DNA of 64,000 bases, taken from positions 25,803,501 to 25,867,500 of the forward strand of contig JAWQUS010000008.1 of assembly GCA_036365455.1 (NCBI GenBank), written 5' to 3'. Shown here in pieces: positions 46,110 through 57,015 of the stretch. The notes beneath the pieces are model-generated. The model made no database searches. It saw only the letters and a list, made by a program, of their open reading frames with translations, and was not told the origin of the DNA. The number at the start of each line of letters is the position of its first letter. Position 1 is the first letter of the stretch. Position numbers and translations under genes: made by a program. The stretch is from Macrosoma leucophasiata. Taxonomy: Eukaryota; Arthropoda; Insecta; Lepidoptera; Hedylidae.

Positions 46110-47590
46110 ACTTCCATTTTCGGAATGTCATAAGAAATAATTCAATAATTAATTAATTTCAATTCCATCCTTTTAGAAACTAGAAAAGAAAATCAAAAAA
46201 ACATTTCGTCTAAAACAAATTATTCACTTAACAGTGTTCCAAGTGCAGTCACTACTGAGAAGAAATCCGCTACCAAAGAAACTCAGAATACGCTTTTTAA
46301 TTTTTTTATTAAATACAGATAGTGATTCAAATCGAATAATATAATATATTTGTATAAATACAAATCAATAACTATCAACTATAATGAAAAATAGCACCAG
46401 CAGACCAGAACAGAGCAGTGCCCACCATCAGCACCCGATCACGAGTCGCTTCCACGCTTCCACTACATACAGACACATAATTCAAACAAGGAAATATAGT
46501 TTATTTTGTTTATTCATATTTAAAACAAATAAACTCCTGGGGACATATTATTACAAAAATGTGTTTTCATATGAGCGCTACAACTGCTAGATTTGCTGCT
46601 ATTTGTATGGTACATGCTCTTAGGTCAGATTACAATGATTTGGATGCTTTGGACAAAAATGGGACAAGATTCAGTGTAGGTACCTACTAATAATTATCTT
46701 GAGTGGGGGGTTAGCACAACATCAACAACAAGTAAAGGTTTTCACGAACTGAACTAATTTGAATATAACTATTTTTCGGATTTATCTCGTGTTTGTTAAA
46801 CATCTATAAAAAATATTGTTTAAATCGCCCGGTGCAAGTGCTTCGGTCGCTTTTTAGTCTTGAGTCCGGGACAAGGAAACTGAAAAAAAAAACCCGACAA
46901 CCCGAAATCATTATTTAGCCGATATAGGTACCTACGCCAGATAAATCCCAAAAATAGGTTTTACTCGTAATACAAGGAAGGCTCGCTAGCAACACCCGTC
47001 GGCAAGGAGTGCACGATGTTGGTGCATGTGTCGCCCTCGCCACTGGAGTCATAACTTACACATTATGTGCTGTGTGTTTGTTTACACTCATTAAAGGCCA
47101 AGGAAAACGTCGCATGCAATCTCGCGCTAATTATTCGAACACACGCGAGCTGGCCAATTGTGTTTGGATGTTTGTAAGCCATCGCTCACTTCTACACTGA
47201 TACCTAATCGATTGAATCCGGACACAAGTAGAGCAGAACCGATTCTGTGATAAATTCTTAAAAACATGATACTATATACCTACCTGTATTTTTAAGTTTT
47301 AGGCATGTACCTACATTTTTCGGTAAATGTTTTAAGCTGGGAAGTTTAGTTAGTTTTTACAGACATTTTTAAACGCCATTTGGGTAATTAGAATTTTGAA
47401 TTAAGTAAACTCCATAGTTAACAATTTTTAACCTCAGACTTAGCGAGTGCTAAATCAGCTACTAAAGCACGCAGCGAATCTCCAAAGACTTGAGAAACGT
47501 CGAGCAAATTATTCAACAATACAAACATGTTTAGTAGGTATTTGCCATACAGATACGTTCCACAGCAATAGCATATGATTAGCGATGTTT
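46110..47590. other. No gene seen
   Basis: AT-rich DNA with small open frames lacking codon bias. Nothing is supported. Confidence 0.5.
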
Positions 47591-47624
47591 TGATATAGAT
47601 GGACAAGGCAGACTCGGCGGTAAA

Positions 47625-47830
47625 CGTGAGCGGCGCGATAAGTACGGCCGCACGTGTGCCACCGGTGCCACGCACACGCACACGCGCGCTCCGTGCGCAC
47701 AGGGTACGCACACCACCGCGCCGCGCACTCCTCCCCCCCCCCCCCCTCACCCAGCCCCCCTCACCCCCGCACGCCCCAGGCCCCACGCCGCACGCCGCAC
47801 GCCGCTCGCTACACCTGCTAACTCCTAATT
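47625..47830. promoter_or_regulatory. GC-rich patch with poly-C run
   Basis: CACGCACACGCACACGCGCG (alternating purine-pyrimidine), a C14-type run at about 47733-47746, and tandem CGCACGCCG units near 47785-47805. Open frames on both strands are low complexity, so no gene is called. Confidence 0.4.
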
Positions 47831-47839
47831 GTCTTCCAT

Positions 47840-49780
47840 CGTCAATGACTTATAACCACTTGACGCCACGCACTCGTCACTCGCGGAAAATGTTCGTCGC
47901 CGCCGATGCAGTTTCGTGCCCTATTAACATGAAGCCGCGTCGTAAAACCTTTACTGTTTCACATACATCTCATGAGCCATATCAAACTAAAAATTACAGT
48001 TAGAAATCAAACTAGCTTCCATCGTCATATCCACTAACGCATTGTCGTCGGATTTACAACACTGACGAATTTTTCAGACTCGGTGTAGAGCCGAAGTGAT
48101 AGGTATATCAATTGTGTCACCTCAAGCTACATATTATAATGATGGCTATAGTATATCCATAGCCTGATAAACACGTGTGACAATATTTACTCCAGGCAGT
48201 TCCCCAGCGCTTTGTAACCGAGTGCCATGTTTTACTGAATCGTAAGCATGTCATACTCCGTTAATTCGTGTGAATGTGTGCGTGGTCTTGACTCGACTTC
48301 ACTGACAGATTAAAATTAGAGGCAATGTATTGTTTGCAAACATCTAAAGTCGCTATGTCACATTCGTAAGTATATTTACAGAAACGGATAGGCGTAACGT
48401 AACTTCACCCCTGAATTCCCTTCCTGTAAGAGACCCCCTCTTAGAGGTAAAGAACTTTGATTCGCCAGTTAAATTTGGTCCGATGTCGGCAATAGGTAGC
48501 AGTCTATTAATGTCCTGTATAAAATGTGAAGAAAATGTTCTATACAACTACTAAAGAAAACGAACAGATTCTTTTTAACCACGTTTTAAGAACTGTGGTA
48601 TAACTATAGTAAATCGTGTACCAATCTATTTATTGTTGGACACGTGTAACTTTATTTAGAGCGTAAAAAAATACGGAGCTTTTTAAAAAAATTGTAAACA
48701 ACTTTCACATATCTTCGTTAAATGGTGATACATTTATTTTGAAAATTTACCTGTTACAATAAAGATACAATAAAGATTTGTAATATAATGTTTTGTGAGA
48801 GCCATTTTAGGAGCACATTCAGCTGCCTCTCTTTTACTTTCCACTAATTGTAGATTCTTCTTTTTAGGTCCATGAGAATTCAAAAACCAATTGCAATGAA
48901 ACCCGTACATAAAAAGAATGAAAAAAGTGTAGAAAATGTATATACGATTCCAGAGATTAGATAATAAATAAACTAAATACCTATGCTTCTTAAAGTTGAT
49001 TAAACACCTTGCCGAGATTAATAAATAGGACTATAACGTCGGCAGGGATATAAGTGGGTAGTGGGTAGGTATATAATATTGTATATATGTTATTAAGTAT
49101 CTAAATACTCAATAACATAATAATATGATAACCTGTACGTACAATGTCCATTCAATTATATCAAAATTAATGATGTATCTGAGTGATATTATGTGTTTGT
49201 ATGTAAGCATGTTGTCCACGAATTTCACTGTGAAACTGTAAATAGGATAGCGACAGTTATCATTTCTTGGTTAAACTTAAACAATGCAATTTAAATCAAT
49301 TACGATCGAGTAGTTTTCAAGATAATATTTAACGCAAAATATGTACATATTAGAGCACTGTTTATACTTCACTGAAGGTATGACGTGAAAGGTCATTTAC
49401 GAAAAATTAATCGATATCAAAAACATAACACATAGACGGACGTGATTATAAATGTGTATCAATTCATTCAAATAATTCATTTTTCGAAGTTTGAATTATA
49501 TTAATTCAAATTATAAATATAATAATATATCAGATTATTCAAAGTGTCAAACATAAGGTAAATACTCGTATATAAAAAAAATATCAAATAGAAGACCACG
49601 AAATATCTATCTAGTGACATCGGTTAGTCCTGTTGTGTTTGGGAGTGCTAGTAAAGAAAGAGTTGTATAAAGTAAAAATACTCTAAATAGGTACCTACTT
49701 GTGATATCACATCAGATACTGTTTTAAATAACAACATTATACAGTTTTGCAAGCTGATGATTGAAAAAAAAATTTATGCT
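47840..49780. other. No gene seen
   Basis: AT-rich, with no recognisable exon or delimitable repeat. Confidence 0.5.
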
Positions 49781-49789
49781 TATAAAAAT

Positions 49790-49975
49790 ACTAGCGGCCC
49801 GCCCTGGCTTCGCGCGGTTGCTATGTTACCTATGCTGTCCTATTCATCTTAGCGTGGTGTTATATAGCCTATAGCCTTCCTCGATAAATTGGCTATCTAA
49901 CATTGAAATAATTTTTCAAAAAGCAAACAAACAAACTCTTCATCTTTATAATATTAAAATATAGTAAAATTATTA
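49790..49975 (+). repeat. Short ACTAGCGGCCCGCCCTGGC-type repeat
   Basis: The head ACTAGCGGCCCGCCCTGGCT, middle TAGCCTATAGCCTTCCTCGA, and tail with CAAACAAACAAACTCTTC and TTTATAATATTA show a SINE-like layout. This is the only copy that I see in the window. Confidence 0.65.
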
Positions 49976-50004
49976 ATTTTATAGATTTCAAACTATATTT
50001 TGCT

Positions 50005-50308
50005 ACTAGCTGTGCCGGCGACTTCGCCCGCGTGAGAATTCATGATTGTTTAGTATCTACCCGGACGAAGTCGTGGGCGCAGCTAGTAATAACAAGCAAA
50101 ATACAAAAACTGTAAAAAATGTTGTTTTGGTATACGTAGCCAAATAGCCAAATAGCCCCGCCAAACAGACAGACAGATAGACAGACAAAAATTGTAAATA
50201 AATTGTTTTGGTGTATGTACCGTGTATACATACATATGTATTTAGTAAAAAGCGGTTATTTTTATATTACAAACAGACACTCCAATTTTATTTATTTGTA
50301 TAGATTTC
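50005..50308 (-). repeat. Hairpin-ended SINE-like repeat, copy 3 (inverted)
   Basis: The hairpin end (50005-50087) comes first, followed by a (GACA)n tract and AAAAGCGGTTATTTTTATAT and ACACTCCAATTTTATTTATT, the complement of the 5' start of copies 1 and 2. The segment between hairpin and GACA tract differs from the other copies (internal replacement or deletion). Confidence 0.8.
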
Positions 50309-50379
50309 ATAGACTTGAAAAAAAAAACAACTCTGGCTTGTCGTAGTCGTAGACCTGTACCGTAGTAACGGAACAGAAA

Positions 50380-50680
50380 CACAACTGGAACGTCGTAGCA
50401 CAGTGCTACGAAGTTCTGTAAATTATACTACACAAAAACTTCAGTGATATTTTAAACTTTAATGAGTCATATAGACGTATTTTGAAACGAAGTAATGAAA
50501 TAAATACACAATCGTGACCTCGTAGCACAGTGCTACGAAAAGTAGTCAATCATACTATACAAAAACTACAGTGGTATTTTTAACTTTAATGAGTACTAGA
50601 CGTAAATATAAAACGAAGTAATGAAATAAGTAGGTACACGATCGCGACTTCGTAGCACAGTGCTACGTAACGCAGGTTCG
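50380..50680. repeat. Tandem repeat carrying a 17-bp palindrome, three copies
   Basis: CGTAGCACAGTGCTACG occurs at 50394-50410, 50521-50537 and 50651-50667 (periods 127 and 130). Between copies the text is similar: ACTACACAAAAACTTCAGTG / ACTATACAAAAACTACAGTG, AACTTTAATGAGT, AAACGAAGTAATGAAATAA. The palindrome is identical in all three while the spacers have drifted. Confidence 0.9.
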
Positions 50681-50794
50681 CATTGAAGAAATAAAATACG
50701 AGTAGCTACTCGTATAAGACCGCGACGTCGCGGTCGCAACACAGGAATATAGTGCTATATAGCGAATGAATCTAACCCAAGATTTTAGAGAGTT

Positions 50795-50860
50795 GAAAAA
50801 AGCGTCCAAATGCGAGTTGGACTCGCATTCAAAGGGTTCCGTATAATTTATGAATTTCCC
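50795..50860 (+). repeat. Fragment of the GTTCCGTA repeat family
   Basis: AAAGCGTCCAAATGCGAGTT, GGACTCGCAT and AAGGGTTCCGTATAATTTAT. This is a truncated start of the family at 33766. Confidence 0.6.
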
Positions 50861-51390
50861 ATGTTATCATAAATATGCTGTAATAATTAATCTCAGACTT
50901 CATATTATATAATTTTCTGGTTTAAAATGTCAGGCGCTGTTATGAATCACTTATCTATAGTAATGTTATAAAGAGGAAACTACTAAGATATTTTAGTGTG
51001 TGTAACCTTTCGCGTCAAATTTTCACGGTGGTTTAGTGTCAGCATGGCAAGTAAACGTAGAAGAATTATTCAAAGTGAGGTTTTTAAAAGATTTTTAACG
51101 AATAGTTGTAATTATCTTACTCTATAACATTTAAGGAATCCCAATATGAATTGGAATTGTACGGCCTATTTAAAAAACATAAAGGCACTTCTTCTTCTTT
51201 GTCGTTTCACTCTTGGCAGAGTGGTCGTGGTCGTCAGTCAGGAACAGGCTTACACGTAACTAATAAGACATTAAATTTTATTAAGAGCAGGGGTTTTCAT
51301 GTCATACGTCTCCTTTCCTGTCATTCAGAATTAATTGCGGTTAAAAATATTTGGGGATTGTGAAAAATTATCTCGTATCTAGAGGTGCAA

Positions 51391-52298
51391 ATCCGCGGGT
51401 CACGATCGAACGCGGCCGCGCGCGTTTGATGACTTCTTCGGCCGCGCGCGACTATAGATTCAGTATGAAAATGTATGGAACCGCTGCCGGGGCTCGCGAC
51501 AGACGCGCGCGGCCATTTTAGGTTAGGTTCCCGCTGCAGAATCATTTCGTTTATTTAGAAATGTTGCAAACCTATTTTTACGCATATTTATAATCTAGGG
51601 AATGTTTATCCACTAGGTTGCCTATCAAAAAATGGCCGCAAGTATTTTTTTATATATTTCTGGGAAAGATTTATATTTGTTTTTTCTGACTAAGAAAAGA
51701 CTGAAAAATCACGTTCGCCGTTACGTACTTGGCCGCCCCTACGTATTTTCGTTCCGCCCCGATTATTTTTTACGTCCATGATGTACATGTATTATTTACA
51801 TATCAAATTAAAGCTATTTTTTTTCTCATTATTATGGTATACGGGAGCCAAATTAAATCGGCAGCAAATGAGAGTTGCTGGCTGTTAAAGATAAAATAAT
51901 ATAATTAAAAATACCAAATTTTTGACTTGCGACCATATTTTGATAGGCAACCTAGTGGATATATATTATAACAAAATGATTCTACAGTGGGATTTTAACC
52001 TATGTCTTGAAAATTTTGTAATTAGTCTGTGTTGTTTGTCAAAATGTCAAACAATTACATGGGCTGTGTAACTAGCCAGTGGTAAAATGGCAAAGAGTAT
52101 ACAAATACTAGTAAAATGGTTTCAACATAGAGGTTCGGTATGTTTACACCATGAAATCCATGACGTTCCTGACGTCATCAGCCGCGCGCGTCTGTCGCGA
52201 GCCACGGAATCGGTCCCATACATTTTTATACTGCATCTATAGACGCACGCGGCGCGCGCGCCGGGCGCCGCGTGCTTCTATAGATGCGTCCCGCGGAA
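51391..52298. mobile_element. GC-ended foldback transposon-like element
   Basis: The ends AATCCGCGGG (left) and CCCGCGGAATT (right) are inverted, and about 130 bp of subterminal sequence is shared in inverse orientation: GACTATAGATTCAGTATG / CATCTATAGACGCACG, ATGTATGGAACCGCT / GGTCCCATACAT, GGGGCTCGCGACAGACGCG / CGCGTCTGTCGCGAGCC. A related copy is at 58808-59115. It has no transposase ORF and is non-autonomous. A 351-bp MITE is nested inside. Confidence 0.75.
51609..51959. mobile_element. MITE with TCCACTAGGTTGCCTATC ends and TA duplication
   Basis: The left end TCCACTAGGTTGCCTATCAA and the right end's complement match over about 35 bp (continuing AAATGGCCGCAAG / AATATGGTCGCAAG). TA flanks both sides (51607-51608 and 51960-51961), as for Tc1/mariner-type insertions. 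It has no internal coding capacity. Confidence 0.8.
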
Positions 52299-52309
52299 TT
52301 ATAGCTTAA

Positions 52310-53575
52310 AATATCGAACAAAATATGACAAACACGGAAAGACTGGTAAATAACAGTTTGGCCCAAGTCAGTAGTAACACGTGACAAAAACATGTGACTA
52401 TTTGAAAAAAATGAAAAGATGCTTCAGACTACGGCAAATCGGTATCGGGCATTGAATTGTCTGAGAGTGATACTAAATACTGAAATATTGAAGGACAATA
52501 TTATAATATCTATTTTGTTACTACTTTTACTGAACCGTACCAATTTATTTTATTTACTACTTTCTTGCTTTCTACCGTAACCTTTCCCAAACAAAAAATG
52601 TTTGGTAATAATGATATTAAGTATATATTTCAACTGAAATAAAATTTATAATAATTTTTTTTTAAATATTATACCTATTTTTTTGCTGACGCTCTCAGCT
52701 ATTTCACATACCATCGCACTTATCTGTACACAACACTACTACAACCAAAGCAAAAAGGACTTCATGAGATAGACTAACTATAGAATAACCTTAATAAACA
52801 AAGTACATTACACCAAATTTGACGGCCTGAACATCACATTATTCAACATATGTATACAAATACCATCAAAGATAACAAATCTCCAAATATTCATTTTTTT
52901 TTATTGTAAAATCATTCCTTTATTCAATCCGTGTCCAATTGTGAAAGCAACAAAACAGACAAACTTTTGTATCAATTTATTTTGGTTAGTATTGAAACGG
53001 TAAGGTTATTTTTATTAGTAATCATTGACTCAGAATCAGAAAAGCTCTTTCGATACATTATTTTCATTTCATGTCGTAAGTTTGAGTTTCTGTTGCCTGT
53101 GACTAACCTTGAAACAAACAATCACGGTGTATCTGAATTGACACGGTAGCGCGGTAGCTTCCACTTGTTGCAAACTTTTGCGTTCGGCTTACTGGCAGTC
53201 TGTTGTTTCCGCTAGGAGAGGAAAATATGTTTATAATAAATATGTAATTTCCATGGCTGAAAGCTTCATCATTATCTAGACATACATGGTTTTCGCGCGA
53301 TTTTGTACGCGCCTATTCCTATAGGAATATCGGGGAATCCTATCAATTTGTGTTCCCTACAATCTTAAATAAACCTACATGTCATTGTGTCGTTTTAACT
53401 TTCTACGACCAGAAGTTTCGACTGCGCTTTGTCTGTCGGTTAGTCACTCGATCACGCGGCATTTGATGAATTTAAATATAAACATCTTGAAGTTGTCATC
53501 AAACACGTAATAATACTTAACAGAAAAAAATAATACTGCATTTGCAAAAGGTGGGTTCTTCGAATATTTGCCATG
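52310..53575. other. No gene seen
   Basis: AT-rich. The small palindrome ATTCCTATAGGAAT lies near 53314-53327. No exon is supported. Confidence 0.5.
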
Positions 53576-53580
53576 TAATA

Positions 53581-54842
53581 GGTTGGGAAGTATGTATGAA
53601 CTTGTAATAAAATCTCTTTGGCTGTAGTATTTGTATCTGGCTGGTTTTGGTATCATTGAAAGTTAAAATTTTAAAGAACATAATTCCAAATTCAAATGAG
53701 GTAAATAGGGTTGATTTTCATTTGTTTTTCGTACTGTCAAGATGAGTGAATCTAATGAAGAAATTCGATACATTTTAAATTTTTACTACAAAAAGGTAAA
53801 AATGCAAAACAAGCCGCGAAAAAAATTTGCGATGTTTATGGACCTAGTGCAGTGTCTGTGAGAGCAGCACAAATTTGGTTTAAGCGTTTTCAATCCGGAA
53901 ATTTTGATGTCAAAGATGCACCTCGCTCTGGTCGCCCTATTACGGATAAAATGGATGCCATTTTTGAAAAAGTGGAGCAAGATCGACATATCAGTAGTTA
54001 CGACGTAGCTGAAGAACTGAGAATTGATCACAAAACAGTTTTGGCGCATTTGAAAAAAGCTGGGTACAAAAAAAAGCTCGATATTTGGGTACCTCACGAG
54101 CTCACTGAAAGAAACCTAATGAACCGTGTACTCATTTGTGATCCTTTATTACGACGTAATGAAACCGAATCATTTTTGAAGAAGCTGATAACTGGTGATG
54201 AAAAGTGGATCACGTACGACAAAAACATGCGAAAAAGGTCGTGATCAAAGGCCGGTCAGGCTTCACAGACTGTGGAGAAACCCGGGTTAACTCGCAATAA
54301 GGTGATGTTGTGTGTGTGTGGTGGGATTGGAAGGGCATTATTCATTATGAGCTATTACCACCAGGCAGGACTATCGATTCTGAACTCTACTGCGAACAAC
54401 TGATGAGATTAAAGCAAGAAGTTGAGAGAAAGCGGCCGGAATTGATCAACAGAAGGGGTGTGGTGTTTCAACATGATAACGCTAGACCTGACACATCTAT
54501 AGCCACTCAGCAAAAATTAAGAGAGTGTGGCTGGGAGGTGTTAATGCATCCGCCGTATAGTCCTGACCTTGCACCTTCAGATTTCCACCTGTTTCGGTCT
54601 CTTCAGAATTCTTTATGCAATGTTAGGTTAACATCACGAGAGGACTGCCAAATCCACTTGTCGCGGTATTTTGATGAGAAGTCCCAAAATTTTTATAGCA
54701 ATGGGATCATGTCCCTACCTACAAGATGGCAAAAGGTTATCGAACAAAATGGTACATACATACTTTAGTTAAATTTAAATAAACTATATTAAAAAATGTT
54801 TTGAATTATCTTAAAAAATGCGAAGAAACTTTTTCCCCAACC
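53581..54842 (+). mobile_element. Mariner element (DD34D), inactive
   Basis: About 1.26 kb bounded by GGTTGGGAAG (left, next to TA at 53579-53580) and CTTTTTCCCCAACC (right). These are inverted ends in the style of mariner GGTTGGG(G)AAAAAG termini, with the left end eroded. The right TA is not preserved. It encloses the transposase pseudogene. Confidence 0.85.
53742..54768 (+). pseudogene. Mariner transposase pseudogene
   Basis: The start MSESNEEIRYILNFYYKK is followed by a one-base loss in an A run near 53792. The frame resumes with a paired HTH region (VRAAQIWFKRFQSGNFDV...APRSGRP, then SSYDVAEELRIDHKTVLAHL) and the linker WVPHELTERN. The first catalytic block is TGDEKWITYD. A TGA replaces the Trp codon at 54241, and an extra GT near 54313 shifts frame again. 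The C terminus keeps HDNARPD and YSPDLAPSDFHLF; 34 residues separate the second and third aspartates, giving DD34D. His in the usual HDNARPH is Asp. It ends at TAG 54766. At least three lesions make it inactive. It is closest in style to the moth cecropia/mori-type mariners. Confidence 0.92.
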
Positions 54843-54915
54843 TTGTCAACGAATAAAATTTAAGTAGGCTACTAAATATCTATACAAATATTACAAAATT
54901 TGTAGGTTGCTGATT

Positions 54916-55235
54916 TCTTTTATGTAACAAAGGTGGCAAACAAGCATGCAACTCACATTGTTCTTCTTCTTCTGAATGACTGTGACTTCGTGATGACTGC
55001 AGGCTATAGACATTTACATAAAAAAACAGAAGTCAAAATGCAGATGCGTTGATATCCCTGAGACCTAAGTTACCTAAGTCATGTCTCTGTGATAGTTATT
55101 ACGGGGCCATACATTAACATCTAACCGGAACACGATAGTGCTGAACACTACCATTTAGCGGCAGATGAATTAGGTGATGCGGTGGTGCCTACACTGCCTC
55201 CGCCCTCGAGCTCCTGCACTGGAACTCTGCCAAAG
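54916..55235 (+). repeat. Family A repeat with internal TTC insertion
   Basis: A nearly complete copy. The TTAAGT stretch after CACATTG is replaced by (TTC)4-like sequence at 54961-54973. The rest (AAAATGCAGATGCGTTG, GGAACACGATAGTGCTGAAC, GGCAGATGAATTAGGTGATG) follows the family. Confidence 0.8.
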
Positions 55236-55379
55236 AAACTTTATTTTTGAGAAGACAGCAAATTGTGATTAATGACATTTTAATGATGATATAACCATGT
55301 CACTTGACAATACTTCTTGATTATGTGATACTGTTCATTTTGCTGAAATCAATTAAATAATAATTTTGACCAGGTGTTA

Positions 55380-55557
55380 GGGTTCTACCTCACCGGGATG
55401 CCATGGCGACGTCGCCGGCTACGTATCCAACCAGCTCGTATGGAAATACATGATATCTAACTCACCTGGCCACCTTGTGGACACGTCTCCACACCATACT
55501 GACTGCTTGGATACGTAGCCGGCGACATCGCCATGGCATCCCGATGAGGTAGAGCCC
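55380..55557. mobile_element. MITE with 51-bp TIRs and TTA target duplication
   Basis: TIRs 55380-55430 and 55507-55557 match with about 3 differences in 51. The ends are GGGTTCTACCTC and GAGGTAGAGCCC. TTA occurs directly outside both ends (55377-55379 and 55558-55560). A 3-bp TTA/TWA duplication with G-rich TIRs fits the PIF/Harbinger group. The 76-bp interior has no ORF. Confidence 0.85.
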
Positions 55558-55649
55558 TTAACGTTTTGGGTAACCCAATAAAGAATAGCAACTGTTTTCC
55601 TCAATGAGAGTATCGGTGCGGCGCTGAAGGAGGCAGCGCAAGCGATGAA

Positions 55650-56110
55650 AGTGTTGACGGGAAAATAGTAATTGCGCTCGTAATGGATTACGCATCAGAT
55701 CGCGTGCCGGAGCACTCGGCCCCATGCGCCACTGCCCCCGTGCCCTCACCCCTCCCCTTCTCCTCCCCGTTCCCTCACGCTCCTCGCGAACGCAATATTC
55801 GGGGCCCAGCGCGCCTCGACTCGCTCCAAACTTTCTCGTTAACTTTCGCTCAATTCACACGTTTACGAAAATGATCGCACGTCGCCGGAAAACACTCGCT
55901 TTCACTGTTGCGCAACTGCGGCCGCTTCCTGCTCTGTTCCTCCCCCCCGGCTCGGGCCCCTCGCCTCTGCCTCTCGGCGCCGACGCTCCTCACCTATATT
56001 TCCCGAGTAGGAAATAGTGTTGCGCAACGGCTTTCCACCAGCACCCGTGCATTCCGCACCCACCACCACCGCCCCTCCTCTTTCCCCTTTCCCCCTGTAC
56101 CTACCACACT
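55650..56110. promoter_or_regulatory. GC-rich island
   Basis: C-rich, CpG-rich DNA with AACTTTCGCTC (55841-55851), CGCTTTCACTG (55897-55907), GGCCGCTTCCTGC and several CCCCTCCCC tracts. Frames are open on several registers but read as Pro/Ser/Arg low complexity. It is likely a regulatory or promoter-type patch. Confidence 0.4.
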
Positions 56111-56489
56111 TAAAATGTACACGTCCTACTCACTTAATGAGCCACATTAATTATGCAATGTTTTCTTATGCATTTATGTTGATGACTATACCTGACACGT
56201 GGACTTTTATTTTCTTTTCAATGTTAGAAGAGTACAAAAGATAGCAGAGTGGCGAAACGCCAAATATTGTTAGAGTAGTACAAACTATAATTACGTCGTG
56301 TTATATATAATACTATATACAATAATACTACAATAATAATATATACTTACATATAATAGGCGCAGAGTTAAGAGCTGATTACGTACAACGAGTTACAGAG
56401 ATACGTTGATTTGAATAATGTTTAGTGCTAAGTTTATTAAAGAAAAGTTGTGCTAGCGGATTTTGTAATAATTGAAAAGGTGAAGCGAG

Positions 56490-56690
56490 GCAGATTTCGG
56501 TGGTTAGAAAGTTGCCGGCGGGCCGGAGCGCGCAATTCGGGGGGCGGCGCTTTCTCGGCCGAGTGAGAGTGCTCGCGTCACTCGCGCGCATTTCGACAAC
56601 ACTTTCTCTGATAACCGACTCGACGACTCGGCCCCCGTCTTTCATATGTTGCGTCCGATTACCATCACTCTCACTATCGTTTTATGACGA
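56490..56690. promoter_or_regulatory. GC-rich island
   Basis: GCCGGCGGGCCGGAGCGCGC, GAGTGAGAGTGCTCGCGTCA, ACACTTTCTCTG (56599-56610) and ATCACTCTCACTATC (56662-56676). It shares CACTTTC- and GAGTGAGAGTG-type words with the neighbouring islands. Confidence 0.4.
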
Positions 56691-56884
56691 AACTTTTTCT
56701 GGTACGCGCGGCGTCAACAATTTTGGCCAAAGTAAGGATATAGATACTATAAGGTTTGTCTTAACTCTCAAATCCGCATAGTGCAAACAGAAAAAACAAC
56801 GCTTAGTTTGTTCATATTCGGATTATCTAAAAAAGTGTAGGTATGTAAATATTCGAAAAATGACTAACTTTACAAAAGTATAGT

Positions 56885-57015
56885 AAGGCTGAGGCGATGC
56901 GGCGGCGGGCGATGTCGTCACCGGCCGCGTCACTTTCTCCGGCCGATGAAAGTGAGAGTGCGGCCCGGAAGCGAGCACTGTCCGCCGCCGCCCGCTGCCC
57001 GCTGCCCGCTTAAGA
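56885..57015. promoter_or_regulatory. GC-rich island with inverted CACTTTC/GAAAGTG pair
   Basis: CACTTTCTCC (56931-56940) and GATGAAAGTGAGAGTG (56945-56960) face each other across CCGGCCG. CCGCTGCCCGCTGCCCGCT is a small tandem at 56990-57010. Confidence 0.45.

Noticed and set aside
47599..48003. 134-codon frame with Pro/Arg/His runs
   Set aside because: Driven by CACACG and poly-C low complexity, with no codon-position signal.
50394..50667. CRISPR-like array
   Set aside because: Only three units, spacers similar to each other, in a eukaryotic genome; it is a tandem repeat.
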